A stretch of 64,000 nucleotides of DNA from Actinokineospora iranica (GTDB lineage: Bacteria > Actinomycetota > Actinomycetes > Mycobacteriales > Pseudonocardiaceae), in the NCBI RefSeq assembly GCF_900101685.1, contig NZ_FMZZ01000002.1, forward strand, positions 124,001 through 188,000, written 5' to 3'. The position numbers and the translations under genes were made by a program. This document shows positions 33,183-40,851 of the stretch, one piece after another (within the stretch, counting starts at the first letter, position 1; the number at the start of each line of letters is the position of its first letter). The notes beneath the pieces were generated by a model that worked only from the letters and a program-made list of their open reading frames with translations, was not told the origin of the DNA and searched no databases.

Positions 33183-33617
33183 TCAGCCGCGCTGAACGCC
33201 AGGCGCGGCACAACGCAGCCCATTGCGCTGCCCGGCATCGGCCATTCGGTCGTCGTAAGTGATCAGCAAGTCGACGTCCAGCAGCATCGCCGCCGCGACA
33301 TGGATGGCGTCCAACGAGCGCAGCCGGTTCGGGTTGAGCCGTTGGCTGAGACTGACGACCTCGTCCCCGACCGGCTGCTCCGCGACACCGGACATCGCGT
33401 CGTCCACGAAGTCCGCCGCGTCCGCGTACCCCAGGTCGAACCGCACCCGGATAGCCCGGCTGACCTCGATCGACGCCAGCCGCGATGACAGCAACACGGC
33501 GTTGTCCTCGATGTGGTCACGCAGCGCGGCCCGCAGCGGCCCGGACTCGGCTTCCTCGATGATCCGTTTGAGCAGGGCGCTGCTATCCAGGTAGGGCGCG
33601 CGGCACCCGGGGCGCAC
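33183..33617 (-). CDS. PIN-domain ribonuclease, VapC-like, without visible antitoxin
   Basis: A 144-residue PIN-domain protein with the acidic metal-binding residues in place: Asp11 (YLDSSALLKRI), Glu51 (ASIEVSRAI), Asp103 (RSLDAIHVAAA) and Asp122 or Asp123 (ITYDDRMADAG). VapC toxins cleave tRNA or rRNA and are normally preceded by a small VapB antitoxin. Only 42 bases separate this gene from the upstream M14 peptidase stop, so no antitoxin gene fits. The start at GTG 33617 overlaps GGAGGTG and is uncertain. It may be an orphan or rely on an antitoxin elsewhere. Confidence 0.8.
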   Translation of the reverse strand: MRPGCRAPYLDSSALLKRIIEEAESGPLRAALRDHIEDNAVLLSSRLASIEVSRAIRVRFDLGYADAADFVDDAMSGVAEQPVGDEVVSLSQRLNPNRLRSLDAIHVAAAMLLDVDLLITYDDRMADAGQRNGLRCAAPGVQRG

Positions 33618-33658
33618 CTCCAGCGTGGTGGCGACGCCCCGGGGCCGGGAACGTCAGG

Positions 33659-36166
33659 TCAGCGGCGTTCCTTCGCGGTCCGGGCCGAGCGGAGGCAGAC
33701 GTCGCCGACGTCGGTCGTCTGGCCGCGGTCCACGTACACCTCGGCCAGCCCCACCAGCTTGCCGCGCTTGTCGCTGCAGGTCAGGGTGTAGGGCTCTTTC
33801 GGACCGTAGGTGGCGGGCAGCGGCGAGGCGAACTCCACCCGCATGTTCGACCAGTCGTCAGCCGCGGCGGGGTCGGCCTGCGAGTAGTTGACCATCACCG
33901 CCGTGTAGTCCCCAGCCGGCGGGTCCAGCAGGACGGCCCGCTCGGAGTTGGCGCCGCTCCCCGCCGACGACGTGACCAGGTTGCCCGCCGCGTCGAACAC
34001 ATACAGGTCCCAGTCGGTCTCCGCGGAGCCCCAGCCGACCGACACGGTCAGCTTCCCGTTGTCCACGGCAGGCAAGCCGTCCACGTGGAACGGGATGCTC
34101 TCCGCGGTCGGGTCGTTCGGGAAGTCGGTGTTCACCGCCGGAATCCCGGCCGGGTTGGCCAGGGCGAACGCCTCCTGCGGCGGCCCCTGCGGGTTTCGCC
34201 CGTAGCGTCCGGCGACGTAGGGCCGGGTCGACGGATTGACCGCCCAGGCGAACCGGCCGCCGGTCGTGGCCAGCTCCGAGGTGAGCGTGTCCGCCACGTA
34301 GATCGGCTCGCCGGTCGAGCCGTCCGGGGCGATGACCGGGGAGGTCGGCGTCTGGAACGACTTGCGCAGTCGCAGCTTGTACCCCTTGGGCGCGGAGCCG
34401 ATCAGAGTCGAGTGCGCGGCCGGGTCCGCCGCGTTGGCCAGCATGTCGATGAACGCCTGGCGGTTGCCGCCCTTGCCCGCGCCAGCGGCGGGCGCGAGGC
34501 CCGCGTACTCGGCGACCACACCGGTCTCGAAGGGCGGGTGGAACTCGTCGGGGCCTACCTCGAAGGTGAAGCCGTAGCCGCCGGTCGCGAAGTACGACCA
34601 GTCCTCTGTCCCCCCGGTCGTGTCGTAGAGCTGCCACGACGGCTTGCTGGCGTACCCGTTGCGGGAGGCCATCTTGTCGCCGAGTGCCTTGTACGCGGGC
34701 TCGTCGAGCGGCGGGCGGACGTCGGCGACGCCTGGCACGCGCAGCACCAGGTTCGAGTAGGTGTGCAGGGTGATCAGGTTCGTCACCTGGCGGGTGGACA
34801 CGACCGAGCGGACGTTGCGCGTCTCGGGCTCGGAGAACGGCCCGGAGCCGCGGAAGGTGTCGCTGCTCCAGGTCGCAGACGCGCCCGCGCCGCCCCAGAA
34901 GCCCGCGTAGTTGCGGTTGGGGTCGGTGCCGCGCACCCGGCCGCCCGGGTTGGCCGCGCAGACCCCGGTGCGCAGCTCCTCCGGGGAGTCCGTCGGGTTG
35001 CAGTTCTTGCGCTTCATCTCGTAGTCGAACCGGGTGAAGTCGCCCTTGGGCTCGGCTTCCCGGGAGATGGAGAACCCGTCGGGGTTGACGATCGGGACGA
35101 CGATGTTGCGGGTCTTGCCGACCAGCGACCGGATCTCCCCGCCCGCCTGGTAGCCCTTGACCAGCTCGTGCGCCCACTCCATGGCGTGCTCACCGGCAGG
35201 CCACTCCCGGGCGTGGTGAACGCCCATGGTGAAGTTCACGGCCTTGCCGTCGGCGGTGTTGTCGACGTTCGCGGCGATCTCCACGCCGACGACGTCGCGG
35301 CCCTCCCAGGTGAGGTTCGGCAGCGTGAACGCCTTGACCAGGCCGGGGTTGGCCCTGGCCAGCTGCTTCATCTCGTAGTCGTAGTCGTAGAGGTGCCGGT
35401 AGGAGGTGCGGCCGGAGGGCAGGGCGGACGCGGTGACCGCGGCCGCGTACTCCCGGTCGCGCTTGGCGTTGGCGACGGACTTCGCCGAGATGTCGGCCTG
35501 CACGACCGTCGAGCGCATCCCGCTGTCGGCGAGGACTTCGCGGTCGGCGTCGCCGGAGATCACGACCTCGACCCCGGTGGCGTCGGCCTTCTCGGTCACG
35601 TCGAGGCCGAGGGCGAACAGCCGGTCCTTGTGCTGCTTGGTCGGCGTCTCCACGCGCACGATGTCGGCTTGCCCGGACTGCTGCCCGGCCACGGTGTCGA
35701 CGGCCAGGAAGTCCACGCCCAGCTTGACCGTGCGCGACGAGCCGGAGTACCGGCAGGCCTGGACGACGAGGCGCTGCCCCTTGGCCACGAAGCTCTCGGC
35801 CAGCTCCACACTGCGCAGCGCGGCGGACGCGGCGACCACTGCCCCGGAGTCCTGGTCGAACACCGCGACGTCCCAGTCGCCGGAGCCCGCGCCGTGCGGG
35901 GTCAGCCGGGCCTGGACGATGCCGTCCACGCTCGCGGTCACCTCGCGCCGGTCGACGCCCTTGCCGCCCGGGGGCAGCAGCGCGCCGAAGCACGGCCGGG
36001 CGACGTCCCGGTCGGCGCTCAGAATGTTGTCCGCCGCGGCGGCGGTGTTCCCGGTGGCCGTGGTGAGACCGAGGACGACCGCCCCGCTGAGTCCGATCGC
36101 GGCGGCTATCCGCCACGCCGGTAAACGTCCCCCGGACGCCTTCCCTGCCCGCTCCGCTGAACTCAC
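33659..36166 (-). CDS. Secreted M14 family zinc carboxypeptidase
   Basis: An 835-residue exported metallopeptidase. ATG-less start GTG 36166 has GGGAGGGG upstream and gives VSSAERAGKASGGRLPAW, followed by a signal helix (IAAAIGLSGAVVLGL). Zinc ligands are His and Glu in TMGVHHAREWPAGEHAMEW and His in ITLHTYSNLVLRVPG; the catalytic Glu is in YGFTFEVGPDEFHPPF. TDPNRNYAGFWGG holds substrate-binding Asn/Arg. N-terminal (about 200 residues) and C-terminal beta-rich domains flank the catalytic core. It fits the actinomycete carboxypeptidase T-like group that trims peptides outside the cell. It could act with the secreted subtilisin at 23 kb. Confidence 0.94.
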   Translation of the reverse strand: MSSAERAGKASGGRLPAWRIAAAIGLSGAVVLGLTTATGNTAAAADNILSADRDVARPCFGALLPPGGKGVDRREVTASVDGIVQARLTPHGAGSGDWDVAVFDQDSGAVVAASAALRSVELAESFVAKGQRLVVQACRYSGSSRTVKLGVDFLAVDTVAGQQSGQADIVRVETPTKQHKDRLFALGLDVTEKADATGVEVVISGDADREVLADSGMRSTVVQADISAKSVANAKRDREYAAAVTASALPSGRTSYRHLYDYDYEMKQLARANPGLVKAFTLPNLTWEGRDVVGVEIAANVDNTADGKAVNFTMGVHHAREWPAGEHAMEWAHELVKGYQAGGEIRSLVGKTRNIVVPIVNPDGFSISREAEPKGDFTRFDYEMKRKNCNPTDSPEELRTGVCAANPGGRVRGTDPNRNYAGFWGGAGASATWSSDTFRGSGPFSEPETRNVRSVVSTRQVTNLITLHTYSNLVLRVPGVADVRPPLDEPAYKALGDKMASRNGYASKPSWQLYDTTGGTEDWSYFATGGYGFTFEVGPDEFHPPFETGVVAEYAGLAPAAGAGKGGNRQAFIDMLANAADPAAHSTLIGSAPKGYKLRLRKSFQTPTSPVIAPDGSTGEPIYVADTLTSELATTGGRFAWAVNPSTRPYVAGRYGRNPQGPPQEAFALANPAGIPAVNTDFPNDPTAESIPFHVDGLPAVDNGKLTVSVGWGSAETDWDLYVFDAAGNLVTSSAGSGANSERAVLLDPPAGDYTAVMVNYSQADPAAADDWSNMRVEFASPLPATYGPKEPYTLTCSDKRGKLVGLAEVYVDRGQTTDVGDVCLRSARTAKERR

Positions 36167-36355
36167 GGCCGCACCCCTCCCACACCGTCGTCCCCGCACC
36201 CGTCCGCGCACCGCCGTCCGGCGGCTGACCAACAGCGCGACGCTAGCCACCGGCGCGCAAGAGCGGGCCGGTTAACCGTTACCGGTTGCCACGCGCGGCC
36301 AGGTTCACTCGAAGAGCCCACGACGGTATTCGGCCATGAACCGGGCGCGGACCCA

Positions 36356-36378
36356 GCCTGTCCGACAAGTGGACAGGC
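36356..36378 (+). terminator. Short hairpin with T-run
   Basis: GCCTGTCC and GGACAGGC form a perfect eight-base stem with a seven-base loop, followed within five bases by AAATTTTTACCTTTT. On the plus strand this looks like a Rho-independent terminator, yet no plus-strand gene precedes it, so it may end an unannotated small RNA or be an operator in the M14 promoter. Confidence 0.45.
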
Positions 36379-36674
36379 GGAAATTTTTACCTTTTGCCAG
36401 TTAGAGTTCCGAGGCTCCCGCTTCACCCCGGGAGCGTTGTCTCCGGAGCGGAGAGTCCCCGAAGGCGACGTCTTGCGTCGAAAAGTGACGTAGAGCACTA
36501 TTCGGGGCGGCGTCGAGGCGGGGTGCCAGGCCGGAATCAGGGCCGCCGCGCGGCTGAAAGGCCGCCGCACCTGCCGACGAGCGGAATCGGCCGCGTGTCG
36601 CCGGACACATGCCGCCCCCAGGTCCAGCGCTACCCGCGACTCTGTTTCATCGCGTAGCGAGTCCAACTCGTTAC

Positions 36675-36760
36675 GTCACCGATCGGTGACTCACCCGATC
36701 GTGTGACCGACACCCCCCTGAGTCACAACCCGATCGGATACTTACCCGATTGATCGTCCC
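36675..36760 (+). promoter_or_regulatory. Palindrome cluster upstream of the LuxR-type regulator
   Basis: GTCACCGATCGGTGAC (36675-36690) is a perfect 16-base palindrome. Related sites follow: TCACCCGATCGTGTGA overlaps its end, and ACCCGATCGGATA and ACCCGATTGATCG lie within the next 70 bases. Multiple GATCG-centred sites in series suggest cooperative binding, perhaps autoregulation by the LuxR-type protein. Confidence 0.55.
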
Positions 36761-36887
36761 GCTAACCCGCTTGGGCGGCTAGGCTTCCTCCGTCGACACC
36801 ACTTTCGGTCCAACGGCGGCGCGGCTGTTTGGTCGAAAGTCCCAGTGCCGGTCGGGGGGCAACGACCGACTCCAGGGAGGTAGTGAC

Positions 36888-37604
36888 GTGGCTGCCGTCG
36901 GCTTAGGTCAGGCCGTTCGAACCACGCCAGCCGGCTCTTTGCCGGCGAACATGGTCCCGCACCCGCGGGAGGAGCTGTTCTCAGTGCTGGTGGTCGACGA
37001 CCACCCACTGTTGAGGGAGGCGATAGCTGCTCGGCTCACGCAGATGGGCGCGGGCACAGTGCATGAGGCCGCCACGGTGGCCGAGGCGAGGGCGCGCGCA
37101 CAGGCCACCGGCCCGTGCGATCTCGCGATCCTCGATCTCGGACTGCCCGACGGCAGTGGGATCGAGCTGGTCACGGAGCTGCGCAGCCACGGTTGGCCGC
37201 GCATCGTCGTGCTGGCTTCTTCCGACGACCCGTACGCCGTTCGATCGGCCTTCCAAGCGGGCGCCCAGGCGTACCTGCTGAAGTCCGCGTCGCCGGTGGT
37301 CGTGACCGACGGGGTTCGGCGAGTGCTCGAAGGCGGCGTCTACGCCGACCCGAGCGTCGCGCCGGTCCTCGCCACGGGAACCCGGGTCCCCGGCACCGAC
37401 AACACCCCGCGTGAGCTCTCGGCTCGCGAGGTGGAGGTGCTCCAACTGGTCGCGGACGGCCAGTCCAACAAGGAGATCGGCGAGGCGCTGAACCTTTCGG
37501 CGCTCACGGTGAAGTCGCACCTGTCGCGGATCGGCCGGAAGCTGGGCACCGGCGACCGGGCGCAGATGGTCGCCCTGGCCATGCGGGCAGGCGTCATCCG
37601 ATGA
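36888..37604 (+). CDS. LuxR-family response regulator
   Basis: A 238-residue regulator. Residues about 30-150 form the receiver: VLVVDDHPLLREAI with the acidic pair, ILDLGLPDGSGIELV with the phosphoacceptor Asp, ASSDDPYAV and AYLLKSAS with the conserved Lys. Residues about 165-230 form the LuxR helix-turn-helix, LSAREVEVLQLVADGQSNKE and LSALTVKSHLSRIGRKL. Its sensor kinase is not adjacent. Start GTG 36888 has AGGGAGGTAG upstream. A strong terminator follows directly, so it is monocistronic. Relatives sit between DUF3000 and RNase D in other actinobacteria. Confidence 0.93.
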   Translation: MAAVGLGQAVRTTPAGSLPANMVPHPREELFSVLVVDDHPLLREAIAARLTQMGAGTVHEAATVAEARARAQATGPCDLAILDLGLPDGSGIELVTELRSHGWPRIVVLASSDDPYAVRSAFQAGAQAYLLKSASPVVVTDGVRRVLEGGVYADPSVAPVLATGTRVPGTDNTPRELSAREVEVLQLVADGQSNKEIGEALNLSALTVKSHLSRIGRKLGTGDRAQMVALAMRAGVIR

Positions 37605-37607
37605 CAA

Positions 37608-37655
37608 CAGCAGTCGTGTGGCTGGGCTGGGCATGGCCCAGCCACACGACTGCTG
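37608..37655 (+). terminator. Perfect 20-bp hairpin terminator after the LuxR regulator
   Basis: CAGCAGTCGTGTGGCTGGGC (37608-37627) pairs exactly with 37636-37655 across an eight-base loop, four bases beyond the stop codon. It isolates the regulator from RNase D. Confidence 0.92.
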
Positions 37656-37701
37656 CTGATCTCCGACGGAGGTCACCGCTCGTGCCGTAGGGTCATCGGC
37701 C

Positions 37702-38946
37702 GTGACTACCCCCGGAACAGGACCCACACCGCCAGATCCGCCTGCTCCGGTGCTGCTCACCGAACCGGCGGAAGGCACCCCTGACGTCGTCACCGACCTG
37801 AGCGCCCTGGACCGGGCGTCCCGGCGCATCGCCGAAGGTCGCGGACCGATCGCCGTGGACACCGAGCGGGCCTCCGGCTACCGGTACTCCCAACGCGCTT
37901 ACCTGGTTCAGGTCCGCCGAGAAGGCGCGGGAACCTTCCTCGTCGATCCCGTCGCCGTGGACGACCGGGTCGACTCCCTGATCGATGCGCTCACCGCCGA
38001 CGAGTGGGTGCTGCACGCCGCGTCCCAGGACCTCCCCTGCCTGGCCGACCTCGGCCTGCGGCCTGCCCGGCTGTTCGACACCGAGCTCGCGGGCAGGCTC
38101 GCGGGCTTCGAGCGGGTCGCCCTGGGCACCCTGGTCGAGCTGCTGCTGGGCTACCGGCTGGAGAAGGGCCACGGCGCGGCGGACTGGTCGCGCAGACCGC
38201 TCCCGGTCGACTGGCTGAACTACGCGGCCCTCGATGTCGAGCTGCTGATCCAGCTCCGCGACGCGCTGGAAGACGAGCTGCGCGCCCAAGGGAAGCTGGA
38301 GTGGGCGCTGGAAGAGTTCGAGGCGCTGCGCACCGCCGACCCCGCCCCGCCGCGCAAGGAGCCGTGGCGGCGCACCTCCGGCATCCACAGCGTCCGCACC
38401 CCGCGCGGCCTCGCCGCCATCCGCGCCCTGTGGGAGACCCGCGACGCGATGGCCCGCGAGCGCGACATCGCCCCCGGCCGCGTGCTCCCCGACAGCGCCA
38501 TCATCCAGGCGGCCTCGGTCAACCCCGCCGACGAGCAGGCCCTGCTGCAGCTGCCGGTCTTCAAGGGCCGCGCCCAGCGGCGGCTCGCGGGCTCCTGGAT
38601 GCGCGCCCTGCGCACCGCGGCCCAACTCCCCAAGGCCGAGCTTCCCGACCCCTCCCCGCCCGCAGACGGCCCGCCGCCCGCCAACCGCTGGGCCGACAAG
38701 GACCCGGAGGCCGCCGCGCGCCTGGCCGCCGCCCGCGCCGCCCTGGCCAAGATCGCCGAGGACAACCGCCTCCCGGTGGAGAACCTGCTGCAGCCGGACC
38801 TGCTGCGCCGCACCTGCTGGCAGCCCCCGGCGGACCTCGACACGGACTCCGTCGCGCACACCCTCCGCGCGGGCGGCGCCCGAGAATGGCAAATAACCCT
38901 AACCGTCGACGCGGTAAGCACAGCCCTCAAGACAACAGCGGGCTGA
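37702..38946 (+). CDS. rnd: Ribonuclease D family protein with HRDC domain
   Basis: A 414-residue DEDD exonuclease that trims the 3' ends of stable RNAs such as tRNA precursors. Exo motifs are PIAVDTERASGYRYSQRAY (Asp, Glu), LHAASQDLPCLADLG (second Asp) and DWLNYAALDVELLIQL (Tyr and Asp of motif III). A C-terminal HRDC region follows (ALWETRDAMARERDIAPGRV, later LPVFKGRAQRRL). Start GTG 37702, preceded by the terminator of the regulator gene. The proline-rich first 25 residues are outside the fold. Confidence 0.93.
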   Translation: MTTPGTGPTPPDPPAPVLLTEPAEGTPDVVTDLSALDRASRRIAEGRGPIAVDTERASGYRYSQRAYLVQVRREGAGTFLVDPVAVDDRVDSLIDALTADEWVLHAASQDLPCLADLGLRPARLFDTELAGRLAGFERVALGTLVELLLGYRLEKGHGAADWSRRPLPVDWLNYAALDVELLIQLRDALEDELRAQGKLEWALEEFEALRTADPAPPRKEPWRRTSGIHSVRTPRGLAAIRALWETRDAMARERDIAPGRVLPDSAIIQAASVNPADEQALLQLPVFKGRAQRRLAGSWMRALRTAAQLPKAELPDPSPPADGPPPANRWADKDPEAAARLAAARAALAKIAEDNRLPVENLLQPDLLRRTCWQPPADLDTDSVAHTLRAGGAREWQITLTVDAVSTALKTTAG

Positions 38947-38972
38947 CCAGCCAGAACACGATCGAGCGAACC

Positions 38973-39018
38973 GTCTATCCCGGGATTGATTCTTGCGTCT
39001 ACCCTGGGATAGATCTTC
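38973..39018 (+). promoter_or_regulatory. Duplicated palindromic operator upstream of the HicB-like gene
   Basis: Two direct copies of a 20-base sequence begin at 38973 and 38997 (24 bases apart), sharing GTCTA, GGGAT and GAT. The outer blocks TCTATCCC (38974-38981) and GGGATAGA (39006-39013) form an inverted repeat. They lie 75-115 bases before the helix-turn-helix gene, a typical autoregulatory arrangement. Confidence 0.6.
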
Positions 39019-39088
39019 CTTCGAGAACGTTTGACAGCCGTGGGGAAATTGGGCTCACGCTGGGGAGATAGGGAGGGCGGCTGAGAAC

Positions 39089-39469
39089 GTGAAGACTTAC
39101 CACGCTGAAGTGACCCGCGACGGGAAGTTCTGGTTCATCCGCGTCCCGGAGATCGACCGCTCGACCCAGGCTCTCCGCTACAAGGACGTGCCCACCATGA
39201 CGATCGCCCTGATCCAGGTTGTGACCGGGCTGTCCCAGGATGAGTACGACCTGCGCGTGGAGGTGCGCCTGCCCGACGCGGTTCGGGATCACCTGGGGCG
39301 GGCGGAGGCGCTGCGCGAGGAAGCGGCGCGCAAGCAGTCGGAGGCCGCGGCGGAGGCGCGCGCGGCGGTCCGAGAACTTCTCGCCCAGGGGTTGTCGCAG
39401 CGTGAGGCGGGAGAAGTTCTCGGACTGTCGTTCCAGCGCGTCAACCAGCTTGTGAAGACAGCGACCTAG
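39089..39469 (+). CDS. HicB-like protein with helix-turn-helix
   Basis: A 126-residue protein. Residues 1-60 look like the HicB/RNase H-like fold of antitoxins (MKTYHAEVTRDGKFWFIRVP, then QALRYKDVPTMTIALIQVV). Residues 95-126 are a helix-turn-helix (LLAQGLSQREAGEVLGLSFQ, then RVNQLV), and the middle is a Glu/Ala/Arg helix. No HicA toxin gene (about 60-80 residues) is seen on either side. It may be a stand-alone transcription regulator derived from HicB. The start is GTG 39089 with GGGAGG 12 bases upstream. Confidence 0.72.
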   Translation: MKTYHAEVTRDGKFWFIRVPEIDRSTQALRYKDVPTMTIALIQVVTGLSQDEYDLRVEVRLPDAVRDHLGRAEALREEAARKQSEAAAEARAAVRELLAQGLSQREAGEVLGLSFQRVNQLVKTAT

Positions 39470-39472
39470 GGC

Positions 39473-39934
39473 TTAGGGCTCGATCGTCAGGCGGAAGATC
39501 GGGTGGTTCGGGGCGGCCGCGCGCAGTTCCTCATCGGTGGACTTGGGGCCGACGCCGTCGAAGAAGGCGCCTACTTCCCAGGCCCAGCGCTTGAGGTAGG
39601 CGCGCAGCAGGGCGGGCTTGGCCTCGTCGGGCAGTTCGATGGCGGTGAAGCGCTGGACCTTGTCGCCGAGGCGGAGTTCGCCTTCGCCCGCGGCGCGGAG
39701 GTTGCGGACCCACTGGGTGTGCCCGCGCGGGGCCACCAGGTACTGCTCGCCGTCGAAGGTGAGCAGGTTGACCGGGGTGGTGCGCATCTCGCCGCTCTTG
39801 CGGCCGCGCACCGACAGCACGCGCGAGCCCCAGACGTTGACGCCCCGGCGGACCAGGAAGGCGACGAAGGCGTCCATGCGGATCGCGCGGACGAAGCGCC
39901 CCGGGCGCAGGTAGCGGGGCTGGGCACTGGTCAT
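39473..39934 (-). CDS. Deazaflavin (F420)-dependent nitroreductase family protein
   Basis: A 153-residue split beta-barrel protein of the Ddn/FDOR group: VLSVRGRKSGEMRTTPVNLLTF, LVAPRGHTQWVRNLRAAGEG and the PNHPIFRLTIE ending match the family. FDOR-A enzymes use cofactor F420 to reduce small molecules or fatty-acid-like quinones in actinobacteria. The N-terminus RPGRFVRAIRMDAFVAFL is amphipathic, as in membrane-associated members. It is divergent from a TetR regulator whose two operator sites lie directly between the genes, so it is a likely target of that repressor. Confidence 0.88.
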   Translation of the reverse strand: MTSAQPRYLRPGRFVRAIRMDAFVAFLVRRGVNVWGSRVLSVRGRKSGEMRTTPVNLLTFDGEQYLVAPRGHTQWVRNLRAAGEGELRLGDKVQRFTAIELPDEAKPALLRAYLKRWAWEVGAFFDGVGPKSTDEELRAAAPNHPIFRLTIEP

Positions 39935-39953
39935 GACATCCTCCGAGAAAAGA

Positions 39954-40020
39954 GAGAGCAGTGCTCTCGGTCGGGATCAGTGAACCGCACGGCCAGGCCC
40001 GCGTCAAGAGCACTGCTCTC
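39954..40020. promoter_or_regulatory. Two TetR-type operators between FDOR and TetR genes
   Basis: GAGAGCAGTGCTCTC (39954-39968) is a 15-base palindrome around one central base; a close copy, AAGAGCACTGCTCTC, lies at 40006-40020, 52 bases (five turns) away. They flank the divergent promoters, one near each start, the classical layout for a TetR repressor controlling itself and its neighbour. Confidence 0.85.
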
Positions 40021-40059
40021 GTATTTGTGCAGCGCTCCGAACGGAGGCACACTGCCTCT

Positions 40060-40737
40060 ATGAGCACTCCGTCTCCGAACGCGGGCCGGACCGCGCGCGA
40101 CCGCGCCCGGGCCGAGCTGACCCGCGAGATCAAGGAGGAAGCCCGGCGCCAGCTCGCGACCGACGGCGCCCACCGGCTCTCCCTGCGCGCGGTCGCACGC
40201 AGCTTGGGCATGGTCTCCTCGGCCCTCTACCGGTACTTCCCCAGCCGCGACGACCTGCTGACCGCGCTGATCATCGACGCCTACGACGCGCTCGGCGCCG
40301 CCGTCGAGGAAGCGGCGCGCACCGGCTCACCGCGGGCGCGGTGGCGCGCGGCGGCCCACGCGGTCCGGAACTGGGCGCTGGCGCACCGGCACGAGTACGC
40401 GCTCATCTACGGCTCCCCGGTCCCCGGCTACCAGGCGCCCCAGGACACGGTCGTGCCCGCGGGCCGGGCACCGCTGACGCTGGTCGAGATCGCGCGCGAC
40501 GCCCCGGACACCGAGGTGCCGCCCGTGGTGGGCGAACAGGTGGCGCGAATCCGCGAACTCGTCGCCTTCGACATCGCCCCGGGCGCCCTCGCCCGGGTGA
40601 TGGTGGCCTGGACGCAGCTGTTCGGCATGGTCAACTTCGAGCTGTTCGGCCAGCTCGTCGGCACAGCGGACCCGGCGGACGAGTTCTTCGACTACGCCGT
40701 CGCGCGCATGGCCGAGTTCGTCGGGCTTCCCGACTGA
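40060..40737 (+). CDS. TetR/AcrR family transcriptional regulator
   Basis: A 225-residue regulator with the N-terminal TetR helix-turn-helix: LTREIKEEARRQLATDGAHR, LSLRAVARSLGMVSSALYRY, FPSRDDLLTALI. The C-terminal ligand domain (WALAHRHEYALIYGSPVPGY) resembles the WHG/TetR_C group. ATG 40060 gives the usual spacing to the HTH; ACGGAGGCA precedes it. Two palindromes in the divergent intergenic region are its probable operators. The ligand is unknown, and the FDOR gene is the likely regulated partner. Confidence 0.9.
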   Translation: MSTPSPNAGRTARDRARAELTREIKEEARRQLATDGAHRLSLRAVARSLGMVSSALYRYFPSRDDLLTALIIDAYDALGAAVEEAARTGSPRARWRAAAHAVRNWALAHRHEYALIYGSPVPGYQAPQDTVVPAGRAPLTLVEIARDAPDTEVPPVVGEQVARIRELVAFDIAPGALARVMVAWTQLFGMVNFELFGQLVGTADPADEFFDYAVARMAEFVGLPD

Positions 40738-40778
40738 AGGCCACGGGATGTGAGCCACACCATAGGGGCGCAAAGGTA

Positions 40779-40829
40779 GTTACCCGCCGGTAACAAGCGG
40801 TAGGCTAAGCCTTGTTACCGATTGGTAGC
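40779..40829 (+). promoter_or_regulatory. Paired GTTACC-N4-GGTAAC operators before fadA
   Basis: GTTACCCGCCGGTAAC (40779-40794) and GTTACCGATTGGTAGC (40814-40829) share perfect or near-perfect six-base arms around four bases. They straddle TAGGCT (40801-40806), a good -10 for fadAB, so bound repressor would block transcription. A TetR-family fatty-acid regulator is the natural candidate. Confidence 0.82.
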
Positions 40830-40851
40830 CCAAGAGTCTAAGGAGCACCCC

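Larger units (their letters stand above)
36167..36887. other. Long intergenic region between divergent M14 and LuxR-regulator genes
   Basis: About 720 bases with no supported gene. It holds a hairpin at 36356-36378 followed by a T-rich run, GC-rich stem-forming sequence from 36400 to 36660, and a cluster of GATCG-centred palindromes at 36675-36760 close to the regulator. Much of it is probably 5' leader and promoter DNA for the two divergent genes. Confidence 0.6.

Noticed and set aside
33618-33661. Remnant of a VapB antitoxin upstream of the VapC-like gene
   Set aside because: Only 42 bases remain before the M14 stop and the translated residues show no antitoxin feature.
36400-36660. Possible riboswitch before the response regulator
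   Set aside because: GC-rich stems are present, but none of the conserved cores of cobalamin, SAM, TPP or c-di-AMP classes can be found.
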